Part shown: positions 55,589 to 62,918 of the stretch, piece by piece | Position numbering within the stretch: position 1 is the first letter of the stretch | Layout: each line of letters begins with the position of its first letter | Origin: Prevotella sp. 10(H) | Lineage (GTDB): Bacteria > Bacteroidota > Bacteroidia > Bacteroidales > Dysgonomonadaceae | NCBI RefSeq assembly: GCF_000711235.1 | Contig: NZ_JOMI01000001.1 | Span: forward strand, 124,001 to 188,000 | DNA: 64,000 bases | Direction of reading: 5' to 3' | Position numbers and translations under genes: made by a program | The notes under the pieces: model-generated | Databases searched by the model: none | The model's input: the letters and a program-made list of their open reading frames with translations, nothing else | What the model was told of the DNA's origin: nothing

Positions 55589-57888
55589 ACCGCTACAGGA
55601 TAAGCCTTCATATCCTTTCTCAGATATTCCGCTGTCAAGGAATTCTGCGCCCCTAACAATTGTTGCGGAGTACCTTCAAATATTACTTCTCCACCGTTTT
55701 TACCCCCGTCGGGTCCCATATCTATAATCCAATCGGCCTGCTTTATAACATCCAGATTATGTTCGATGATTATTACAGTATTACCGTTATTCACCAAACG
55801 TTTCAGCAAGCCCATTAAAATTGAGATATCTGCCATGTGAAGACCTGTAGTAGGTTCATCCATTATATATATACTTCCCGTTTTTTTCAGTTCGTTAGCC
55901 AGCTTTACGCGTTGCAGTTCGCCGCCGGACAGCGTATCCAGTGATTGCCCCAACGTAAGATATCCTAATCCTACATCATTTAGGGATTGTAGTTTTGGTA
56001 AGAACTTTTCATCGGCAAAGAATTCCAATGCTTGTTTGATTGTTAAAGCCAGCACCTCTGTAATAGATTTACCTTTTAGTTTATATTTCAATACATCCGG
56101 ATTATATCTTTTACCCTCGCATGTCTCACAAATTGTTGTAACGGTATCCATAAAAGCCATATCGGCAGTAATCACTCCCCTGCCCCCGCACGAGGGACAT
56201 GCACCTTCAGAGTTGAAACTGAACATACCTGCTTTTACTTTATTTGCTTCGGCAAACATCTTACGTATATCGTCCATAATACCGAGATAGGTAGCAGAAT
56301 TGGAGCGTGTATTGCCTCTGATTGCTTTCTGGTCGACAACTACAGCCTCGGGATGCTGTTCCGTAAAGACCTGTGATATCAACGTACTCTTACCCGAGCC
56401 GGCAACGCCTGTAATGCAGGTCAGCACTTCTTTGGGAATATTTACCGATACATTTTTCAGGTTATGCAGATTAGCATTCTTTATTTCAATCCACCCTTTC
56501 GGCATATTGACCGACTCTTTGACAGAAATAAAATTATTGAGCATTTTACCCGTCAGTGTATCAGACCGATACAGTCCGGCGACATTCCCCTGATAGACGA
56601 CTTCGCCACCGTGTTCTCCGGCTAACGGTCCCATATCGATTACCGTATCGGCATGATGTATAATATCCTTATCGTGCTCTACAATCAGTACGCTGTTTCC
56701 CTTGTCGCGCAATGCAATAAAAAGATTCTTAAGCAGGCCTATATCGCGCGGATGCAACCCTACGCTGGGCTCATCAAAGATGTAAGTCATACCCGTTAAA
56801 CTGCTGCCGAGATGCTTTACCATTTTGAGACGTTGCGATTCTCCACCCGATAAGGTAGATGTTTCGCGTCCAAGGTGGAGATAGCCTAAGCCGACGCCTT
56901 TTATCCGTTCAAGATTCTCTATAAGTATACGGGCAACAGGCGTTCCTAGTTTATCATCTATTTTTGATAATACAGGAATCAGGTCAGATATCTCCATTTC
57001 GGAATAGTCGGCAATATTATACCCGTTTATCCTGCTGTTTAGTGCCGCCTGACTCAAACGTTTTCCTGCACATACATGACATATCTGTTCAGTTACGAAA
57101 CTGCTTATCATATTATTTGTTCTTTCGGATGAAGCATTCGAATCGCGGTTGAGATAGATACGGTTGAACCTGTCTATAATACCTTCATAGCCCAGACGCT
57201 GAAATGTGGGAATATCCTTTCCGAATGAAACTTCTACTTTTTTACCCTCCACTCCTTTAGCATAGAGGAACATATCCATTTCTTCCTTTGTATAGTCTTT
57301 CAATGGCTTGCGGTTATCAAACAAACCGGAGTTGGCATATTTCTGCCAGTGCCATGTGCCGAAACGGAACGGCGGGAAAAGTATAGCCCCTGTATTAAGC
57401 GATTTTTCCATATCGAATATCTTACTCATATCCAGAGCTATTGCCTTGCCAAGCCCCTGACAATGCGGGCACATCCCTGTAGGGTCATTGAACGAATAAC
57501 GGTTAGATGTACCTGCACTAGGTACTCCCGCACGTGAGAAGAGCAGCCTTAACAGTGGCTGTATGTCCGTAATTGTTCCTACTGTGGAGCGGATATTACC
57601 GCCCATTTGTTTCTGGTCTATAACAATTGCCGGTGAAAGGTTTTCGATACTACCCACATCCGGTTTTTCATATTTTGGCAAGCGGTTGCGTATAAAGGAA
57701 GAAAACGTATCGTTCAGTTGCCGTTGCGATTCTATAGCTACAGTATCGAATACGATAGATGATTTTCCCGATCCTGATACTCCTGTAAAAACAACGATTT
57801 CATTCTTCGGTATCTGTACGGAAATATTCTTTAGGTTGTTGAGTTTAGCCGATTTTATGATTATATAATCTGCCTGTTTATTTTTCAT
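55585..57888 (-). CDS. Short UvrA-like ABC ATPase (UvrA2/drug-resistance type)
   Basis: 767 aa against about 940 for the repair protein UvrA. Two ABC cassettes are present: Walker A 'GVSGSGKSS' (N-terminal) and 'GVAGSGKST' (C-terminal), with signatures 'LSGGESQRLKMVKHL' and 'LSGGELQRVKLANEL'. Zinc-finger cysteines are visible in 'CPHCQGLG', 'CHVCAGKR', 'CPSCGGRG' and 'CETCEGKR'. The missing length is in the N-terminal cassette, consistent with loss of the UvrB-binding domain as in UvrA2/DrrC proteins that protect against DNA-binding drugs. It lies downstream of a WYL regulator and shares an operator with the PNPOx gene. Confidence 0.88.
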   Translation of the reverse strand: MKNKQADYIIIKSAKLNNLKNISVQIPKNEIVVFTGVSGSGKSSIVFDTVAIESQRQLNDTFSSFIRNRLPKYEKPDVGSIENLSPAIVIDQKQMGGNIRSTVGTITDIQPLLRLLFSRAGVPSAGTSNRYSFNDPTGMCPHCQGLGKAIALDMSKIFDMEKSLNTGAILFPPFRFGTWHWQKYANSGLFDNRKPLKDYTKEEMDMFLYAKGVEGKKVEVSFGKDIPTFQRLGYEGIIDRFNRIYLNRDSNASSERTNNMISSFVTEQICHVCAGKRLSQAALNSRINGYNIADYSEMEISDLIPVLSKIDDKLGTPVARILIENLERIKGVGLGYLHLGRETSTLSGGESQRLKMVKHLGSSLTGMTYIFDEPSVGLHPRDIGLLKNLFIALRDKGNSVLIVEHDKDIIHHADTVIDMGPLAGEHGGEVVYQGNVAGLYRSDTLTGKMLNNFISVKESVNMPKGWIEIKNANLHNLKNVSVNIPKEVLTCITGVAGSGKSTLISQVFTEQHPEAVVVDQKAIRGNTRSNSATYLGIMDDIRKMFAEANKVKAGMFSFNSEGACPSCGGRGVITADMAFMDTVTTICETCEGKRYNPDVLKYKLKGKSITEVLALTIKQALEFFADEKFLPKLQSLNDVGLGYLTLGQSLDTLSGGELQRVKLANELKKTGSIYIMDEPTTGLHMADISILMGLLKRLVNNGNTVIIIEHNLDVIKQADWIIDMGPDGGKNGGEVIFEGTPQQLLGAQNSLTAEYLRKDMKAYPVAV

Positions 57889-57913
57889 TTCTGTTTATTC
57901 TTGTGGTTCTGTA

Positions 57914-57921
57914 CAAAGATA
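57914..57921 (-). promoter_or_regulatory. -7 promoter element of the uvrA-like gene
   Basis: TATCTTTG on the minus strand, 26 bases before the ATG. No -33 TTTG; instead the inverted repeat at 57933-57949 begins 11 bases further upstream. Confidence 0.65.
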
Positions 57922-57932
57922 AAACAGGCTGA

Positions 57933-57949
57933 TGACAACAGTATGTCAG
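57933..57949. promoter_or_regulatory. Shared 17-bp operator candidate (copy 1)
   Basis: tgacaacagtatgtcag, containing the inverted repeat TGACA/TGTCA. An identical 17-mer occurs at 59539-59555 and is also 11 bases upstream of a -7 element. Confidence 0.7.
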
Positions 57950-58046
57950 CATGTTTTTGATTTTTTGAAGTAAGTTTTCGACAGAGAAGACTTCACTTGG
58001 TTTTGCATGAGTAAGAAAAAAAGGAGGTTTAACTATTCCAGCTAAA

Positions 58047-58985
58047 TTATAATTTTATATTTTCCAGTATCTTACGCACTGAATCTTTAAATTCGAGAGG
58101 TTCGATAATACTGGCCTGATCGGCAAATGTGATATACCAGCGGGCAAATTGGTCTAAAGAATAAGTGATGTAATGCTGTATTACATAATCGGTTCCGTCG
58201 TCCTCTTCATTCAGCAAGCCGAATATATATTTTGTACGTCCCATACTACGCAAAGCCGACTTATTTACTCTCACTTTTACATTAAAGGTTTCTTCCCGCG
58301 CATAAATCGTTTCCAGTAGTGTCTGCACATCGGGATGTTCTTTGGTAAACTTATTCTCTGACGGTGTAATTTTTCGGATAAGGCTGAGATTAAACGTCCG
58401 GTAATCCTTTCTTAGCCTGCACCAGGCAAATACATACCAGTTGTTTACCATGTAGTATATACCCAACGGTTCTATATCCCGCGAAGTTATTTCCCTGTTG
58501 TAGTTGGCAAAATATTCAATCTTTGAGCAGCGCTTTTCTATGATACAGTTGAGTAACGGCTGAAGTATATTTGAAGCCTCTGAATGGGGCAATGTATGGT
58601 CTTCAAGCACATGGATATATTCGTCGAAATCTTCCAGAATGTTTCTTTCTGTATTTTTTAATACCGCACGTATCTTATCCATCCCGCTACGGTAGAGGCG
58701 GTGCGTATCGCCATCTGTCTGCCGGCTTATCAGTTTCTCTGCCATCAGGAAAGCAATAGCTTCTTCGACAGAGAACATCAGTGGCGGCAGTTTAAAGCCC
58801 TCCACTAGCGAATAGCCGATACCTGCCTCTCCGGTAATGGGTATACCGGATTCTTCCAACACCTTTATGTCACGATAGACGGTGCGCAGACTTATCCCAA
58901 ACTGGTCTGCAATCTGCCGGGCTGTAACCACAGAGCGTGATTGCAGCCTGACAAGTATGGCAGATATTCGTTCAAGTCTGTTCAA
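58047..58985 (-). CDS. WYL-domain transcriptional regulator (YafY type)
   Basis: 312 aa starting at a TTG codon (58985); a stop codon four codons upstream leaves no ATG, and the family N-terminus 'MNRLERISAILVRLQSRSVV' fits exactly. The N-terminal HTH (about 10-60) includes 'ARQIADQFGISLRTVYRDIK'; the WYL domain (about 135-215) includes 'KIEYFANYNREITSRDIEPL' and 'NNWYVFAWCRLRKDYRTFNL' (ligand-binding Arg/Tyr residues), followed by a WCX domain. Such regulators sense small ligands or DNA-damage products. It lies between two genes that carry an identical operator-like repeat. Confidence 0.92.
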   Translation of the reverse strand: MNRLERISAILVRLQSRSVVTARQIADQFGISLRTVYRDIKVLEESGIPITGEAGIGYSLVEGFKLPPLMFSVEEAIAFLMAEKLISRQTDGDTHRLYRSGMDKIRAVLKNTERNILEDFDEYIHVLEDHTLPHSEASNILQPLLNCIIEKRCSKIEYFANYNREITSRDIEPLGIYYMVNNWYVFAWCRLRKDYRTFNLSLIRKITPSENKFTKEHPDVQTLLETIYAREETFNVKVRVNKSALRSMGRTKYIFGLLNEEDDGTDYVIQHYITYSLDQFARWYITFADQASIIEPLEFKDSVRKILENIKL

Positions 58986-59054
58986 AATGAAAATCTATTA
59001 ATAGTATGTAAAGTTAGCGAATTAAGCATATGTTATTATAAGAACTCTGCATTT

Positions 59055-59480
59055 TCACATAAGCATAGCTTTTACCGCCGAAGTTTCAAATTTTAGGATA
59101 CATAAGCCCTCGCTTTCTACACCTTCGGGGCAATGGTGAATCATCCAGTCTTGCCACTTGGCTCTTTTCGTTTCCAGATCGATCAATACCTTAACTTTTC
59201 CTGTCAATATTACTTGTCCATTACCATCGGTGTAGAGGATTTCGCATGACGGGTTTTCTTCGATGTTCTTTACTTTTTGTGATTCCGTGTCCGTTGCAAA
59301 ATAAAGTGCATTCATTGTTTGTGCGGGCAAGTTGCTTACAGTTGACAGTCGTGCTCCCGTTTGTTTGTTGTTTGTCGCTATTACAGTATATTCACATCCC
59401 TGTATAAATTCTTCCGCTAACCGGACGTCATTGGCTGCCATAGCGTTTACTTCTCCGGTATAAAATAATTTCATTTCCAT
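59055..59480 (-). CDS. Pyridoxamine 5'-phosphate oxidase-like flavin-binding protein
   Basis: 141 aa from ATG 59480 (MEMKLFYTGEVN); a longer frame from 59561 would read through the -7 element. The split-barrel pattern includes 'TVIATNNKQTGARLSTVSNL', 'NALYFATDTESQKVKNIEEN' and 'VILTGKVKVLIDLETKRAKW', the FMN-binding general-stress/heme-utilisation-like group. Probably reduces or binds flavin/F420-like cofactors; substrate unknown. The WYL regulator gene follows after 69 bases on the same strand. Confidence 0.85.
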   Translation of the reverse strand: MEMKLFYTGEVNAMAANDVRLAEEFIQGCEYTVIATNNKQTGARLSTVSNLPAQTMNALYFATDTESQKVKNIEENPSCEILYTDGNGQVILTGKVKVLIDLETKRAKWQDWMIHHCPEGVESEGLCILKFETSAVKAMLM

Positions 59481-59519
59481 AATTAATAATTTAAAGTTTG
59501 TTGATTCCGTTATCTGCGG

Positions 59520-59527
59520 CAAAAATA
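59520..59527 (-). promoter_or_regulatory. -7 promoter element of the PNPOx-like gene
   Basis: TATTTTTG on the minus strand, 40 bases before ATG 59480; the shared inverted repeat starts 11 bases further upstream, as at the uvrA-like gene. Confidence 0.62.
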
Positions 59528-59538
59528 TAACCCTGTAG

Positions 59539-59555
59539 TGACAACAGTATGTCAG
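59539..59555. promoter_or_regulatory. Shared 17-bp operator candidate (copy 2)
   Basis: Identical to 57933-57949 over 17 bases, in the same orientation and at the same distance (11 bases) from the -7 element. It lies in the divergent region shared with the acetyltransferase gene. Confidence 0.7.
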
Positions 59556-59594
59556 TAGCATAATAAAAATATAAATTTTGCCTTCACAAATAGC

Positions 59595-59602
59595 TATATT
59601 TG
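59595..59602 (+). promoter_or_regulatory. -7 promoter element of the acetyltransferase gene
   Basis: TATATTTG, 27 bases before ATG 59630. Confidence 0.55.
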
Positions 59603-59629
59603 TATATCAATCATTTAATCCCAATCGAT

Positions 59630-60229
59630 ATGAAAAACGAACTACAAAAATGCATAGACGGAGAATGGTACGACTGCCACGACGATATCTTTATCGAATT
59701 CAAAGCTAAAGCACGCAGACTGGTAACGCAATATAACGCTACGCCATACGACGATAAAACGACAAGGCGAGTTATCCTGAAAGATTTATTTGGCAGCATA
59801 GGCACGAATGTATCGGTAGGCAATCCGTTCATCTGCGATTACGGACGCAATATCTATATGGGAAATAATGTTTCGGTGAATATGAACTGTACATTTGTCG
59901 ACTGCAATAAAATCACTATCGGCAACAATGTACTCATAGCCTCGAACGTGCAAATATATACAGCGGCTCATCCGACAGAACTGACTGAACGGCTTACACC
60001 GGATTGGACACCCGAAAGCAATGAATATTTTTGCCGTACATTTGCACTTCCTGTTACGATAGAGGATGGTTGCTGGATTGGCGGCGGTGTTATTATATTG
60101 CCCGGTGTGACTATAGGCCATGGCTCGGTAATAGGTGCAGGCAGTGTAGTCACCAAAGATATACCTGCCAACAGTCTGGCAGTAGGAAGCCCATGCAGGG
60201 TTATACGTAAATTAAACGGAGAGCAATAA
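59630..60229 (+). CDS. Maltose/galactoside O-acetyltransferase-like hexapeptide-repeat protein
   Basis: 199 aa from ATG 59630. The N-terminal Mac helix region is 'LQKCIDGEWYDCHDDIFIEF', followed by a left-handed beta-helix: 'GNNVLIASNVQIYTAAHPTE' (catalytic His in TAAHP), 'IEDGCWIGGGVIILPGVTIG', 'GSVIGAGSVVTKDIPANSLA' and the C-terminal 'VGSPCRVIRKL'. It transfers acetyl from acetyl-CoA to a sugar 6-hydroxyl. The start is supported by a promoter element just upstream. The methyltransferase gene starts 4 bases after its stop codon, so the two are cotranscribed. Confidence 0.93.
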   Translation: MKNELQKCIDGEWYDCHDDIFIEFKAKARRLVTQYNATPYDDKTTRRVILKDLFGSIGTNVSVGNPFICDYGRNIYMGNNVSVNMNCTFVDCNKITIGNNVLIASNVQIYTAAHPTELTERLTPDWTPESNEYFCRTFALPVTIEDGCWIGGGVIILPGVTIGHGSVIGAGSVVTKDIPANSLAVGSPCRVIRKLNGEQ

Positions 60230-60233
60230 TAAA

Positions 60234-61037
60234 ATGAGAATCATAGACAAGAAGCCCGAACTATTCGAAAAATCCAGTTGCAATATTTGGACTGATCCAT
60301 ACATCCAGCAACAAATGCTGAAAGAACATCTTAATCCTTCATCGGACGGAGCCAGCAGAAAACAGGAGTCCATTCTTAAAATCAGGGATTTTATACTCGG
60401 ACAAATAAAACCGTCGGGAAGCTTGCTCGATCTGGGTTGCGGGCCGGGATTATACACCTCTCTTTTCGGGGATGAAGGTTATACTGTTACAGGCATCGAT
60501 TTTAATAAGGCATCTATAGAATATGCTAAAAAACAAAGAAAGGATATAGACTATATATGCGGTGATTATATAAAGGATTTTCCGCAGGGCAGCTATGATG
60601 CCGTATGTATGATCTATTGCGATATGGGTACTCATTCGGATAACGACAGGGATTTACTATTAAAAAATATTTATAATTCTCTGAACAACGGCGGCGTGCT
60701 TATTTTCGATGTATTCACTGAAAGGCTGATGAATGATAAACAGGAAGGCCAAAACTGGGAATATGCACCTACAGGTGGTTTCTGGAATGAAAATGAATAC
60801 TTACTGTTAAGCCAGACTTTTCACTATCCGGAAGCTAAGGCTTTTGCCTATCAATATAATTTATTATGTACTGGCCAAAATAAACATTTCATTGTTTGGG
60901 ACAGATACTATTCTGAAAATGAGATAATAGACATATTGAAACAAACGGGATTCAGGAGCATTTCAATTCATCATAATGTACTTAACGGTAATAACTTTAC
61001 ATCCGATAATGAAATGTTTATAGTAGCGAAGAAATAA
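60234..61037 (+). CDS. SAM-dependent class I methyltransferase
   Basis: 267 aa. The SAM-binding motif I is 'SLLDLGCGPGLYTSLFG' (about 62-78), followed by 'VTGIDFNKASIEYAKKQ' with the ribose-binding Asp and 'YDAVCMIYCDMGTHS' (motif IV-like). The C-terminal half resembles a lid that binds a small acceptor. The acceptor is unknown. It lies between the acetyltransferase gene (4-base gap) and a VOC gene (8-base gap) in one operon. Confidence 0.9.
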   Translation: MRIIDKKPELFEKSSCNIWTDPYIQQQMLKEHLNPSSDGASRKQESILKIRDFILGQIKPSGSLLDLGCGPGLYTSLFGDEGYTVTGIDFNKASIEYAKKQRKDIDYICGDYIKDFPQGSYDAVCMIYCDMGTHSDNDRDLLLKNIYNSLNNGGVLIFDVFTERLMNDKQEGQNWEYAPTGGFWNENEYLLLSQTFHYPEAKAFAYQYNLLCTGQNKHFIVWDRYYSENEIIDILKQTGFRSISIHHNVLNGNNFTSDNEMFIVAKK

Positions 61038-61045
61038 CTAAAGAT

Positions 61046-61435
61046 ATGAAAACTAAACTCAAAGTAAATAAAATAAACGTCGTCATCGACTGCCAAGACG
61101 CCGGAGTAATGGCAGACTTCTACAGCAAATTACTGGATTGGGAATGGACTCACCCGCATGCAAACGGTTGGGCTGCCATAACTTCTCCTGACGGTACGGT
61201 ATATGCTTTTCAGGAAGTGGAGGATTATCAACCGCCTGTATGGCCGTGGGAAAAGGGAAAACAGGGGCAGATGCTGCATCTCGATTTCTATGTAGATAAT
61301 CTCGAAGAAGCAGTACAATATGCTGTCAAGCTGGGTGCAAAGCAGGCAGATACACAATATTTCAGGACATCAACAACGATGATAGATCCGGCAGGGCATC
61401 CGTTTTGCCTCGATACGGAAGAAGAGGAAGTATAA
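61046..61435 (+). CDS. VOC-family glyoxalase-like protein
   Basis: 129 aa. Typical of the glyoxalase-like 'VNKINVVIDCQDAGVMADFYSKLLDWEW' start (read as two segments), a substrate pocket with 'DYQPPVWPWEKGKQGQMLHL', whose His is a metal-ligand position, and the end 'MIDPAGHPFCLD'. It is the small-molecule-binding type often associated with antibiotic or aldehyde tolerance; function not assignable. Last gene of the acetyltransferase-methyltransferase operon. Confidence 0.88.
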   Translation: MKTKLKVNKINVVIDCQDAGVMADFYSKLLDWEWTHPHANGWAAITSPDGTVYAFQEVEDYQPPVWPWEKGKQGQMLHLDFYVDNLEEAVQYAVKLGAKQADTQYFRTSTTMIDPAGHPFCLDTEEEEV

Positions 61436-61449
61436 AACAAAATTACATA

Positions 61450-61489
61450 ATAAGAGCGATAGGTAATACATATAACTTATCGCTCTTAT
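61450..61489. terminator. Hairpin between convergent genes
   Basis: 12-bp perfect stem ATAAGAGCGATA/TATCGCTCTTAT around a 16-base loop, without a T-run; probable transcription end between the VOC gene and the DUF3472 gene. Confidence 0.55.
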
Positions 61490-61510
61490 AGTGATCCAGT
61501 ACAACCACCT

Positions 61511-62806
61511 TTACTTTAAAGGTAACTTTTTCAGGTTAATTTTCGGTTTTGCCGCACTGTTTGCAGTCCGGTCGAATATGGTAAATAAATCTGTATTATC
61601 GTCAAAAAATCCGCAATTCTGCAGGAAGAAGCGATTATCTTCCACTCCACCTTTATAGTCTTTCCTCACCCCTGCAGTCGCAGTAGCATCATATGTAAAA
61701 CGACCTTTAGTAACAGGCATCCATTTGCCGCGTGATGTCACAAGCCACTGGTTGCCGAAGTATACTTTGCGGGTAAGATTACCCTGCTCGGGAATAAAAT
61801 TTTCCAAAAATGAATGTGCTCCGGTATACCATAGATCCGTTTTAGGCCGCAGGAAACTGGCTATCAGCCGCCAACGGTTTTCATCTGTAGCATAGAAATA
61901 AGCAGTAAAAACAGTATTTCCTTTTCCGTCGGGATGTATGCGGGTAAGAAATTTGTAAGTAACGTCCGTTTTCCATGGATATATGAGATAACTCTGTCCG
62001 CCGGAACCTTCATTACCGAACTCGCCTATATGTACACCTTCGCCACGAGCCAGAGTTTTAACCTGATATTCTTCGGGAATCGATTTCGGGTCGTCGGTTT
62101 CGTAAGGACTCCAGACTGAGAATAATATCCTGCGCTCAGTCGGACTGTTTGCCTGCATACCGAAGTATCCGCCACCAAAGCCATTAGCCATATAATATGA
62201 GCCTATAACGTCGTTGCCTTTAGGCACTGTAACTTCATTATAAAACCACTCTATATCTTCGTTTTCCGGAAGAGTATAACCCATATGCACTGAAGGTCCT
62301 CTCCTGCCCCAGTATGTTTCAAATTCCCTGAGAAACGACAACGGTTCTTCCGCAGCAGGCCCGCTGATGATTATATCTGAAATATCGGCAAAAGCATCAC
62401 CTTTCTTTTCCAAACCCTGAAAATCGATTTTGATATATCCCGCTTTGCTTACATCTATTTGTCCTACAGGGATAATCGCCCATGTCTTATTCTTCATAGA
62501 TATATCGAAAGGTTTACCATGGGCTGTAACTTTTATTTTTGCTCCTTTATCATACGTTTTAGCTCTTAATGAAATGTTAAGCTGACCCGGTTTCGATACT
62601 TTAAACCATGACGAAAACGTGAAAGAAGGATCATTCCAAGCATATATACCGTCTTCATTGATAAAATTACGCTTGTGGACGCCATCGGTTACATATGTAT
62701 TACCATTCAGGGGAATACTTACAATATTCCCACAATCAGATACCTGTGCAGATATGGCACTTACTAATAAAAAACAAGAAAATAAAGATAGGGTCAACTT
62801 CTTCAT
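61511..62806 (-). CDS. Secreted DUF3472 protein with N-terminal DUF5077-like domain
   Basis: 431 aa from ATG 62806 (MKKLTLSLFSCF); a longer frame from 62836 overlaps the -7 element. A signal peptide ends SAISAQ. The first domain (about 25-155, 'IPLNGNTYVTDGVHKRNFI', 'GQLNISLRAKTYDKGAKIKV') resembles DUF5077, a carbohydrate-binding beta-sandwich. The second contains DUF3472 blocks 'VHMGYTLPENEDIEWFYNEV', 'GGYFGMQANSPTERRILFSV' and 'HSFLENFIPEQGNLTRKVYF'. Family members are widespread in Bacteroidetes and linked to glycan use, but no enzymatic activity can be stated. Confidence 0.82.
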   Translation of the reverse strand: MKKLTLSLFSCFLLVSAISAQVSDCGNIVSIPLNGNTYVTDGVHKRNFINEDGIYAWNDPSFTFSSWFKVSKPGQLNISLRAKTYDKGAKIKVTAHGKPFDISMKNKTWAIIPVGQIDVSKAGYIKIDFQGLEKKGDAFADISDIIISGPAAEEPLSFLREFETYWGRRGPSVHMGYTLPENEDIEWFYNEVTVPKGNDVIGSYYMANGFGGGYFGMQANSPTERRILFSVWSPYETDDPKSIPEEYQVKTLARGEGVHIGEFGNEGSGGQSYLIYPWKTDVTYKFLTRIHPDGKGNTVFTAYFYATDENRWRLIASFLRPKTDLWYTGAHSFLENFIPEQGNLTRKVYFGNQWLVTSRGKWMPVTKGRFTYDATATAGVRKDYKGGVEDNRFFLQNCGFFDDNTDLFTIFDRTANSAAKPKINLKKLPLK

Positions 62807-62833
62807 CAAGCAGGTATTTAAGGTTAATAGATA

Positions 62834-62841
62834 CAAATATA
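62834..62841 (-). promoter_or_regulatory. -7 promoter element of the DUF3472 gene
   Basis: TATATTTG on the minus strand, 28 bases before ATG 62806; a weak -33 (TTCG at 62862-62865) lies 20 bases further. Confidence 0.55.
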
Positions 62842-62865
62842 AGCCTTTCGTTAGTAATAAACGAA

Positions 62866-62893
62866 AAAAGAGCCCTTATTTAAGGACTCTTAT
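62866..62893 (-). terminator. Intrinsic terminator of pheT
   Basis: AAGAG-C-CCTT pairs with AAGG-A-CTCTT across one mismatch, with a T6 run after the stem on the minus strand; 26 bases past the pheT stop codon. Confidence 0.75.
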
Positions 62894-62918
62894 GTATATT
62901 TTACACAATAGAAGATAT

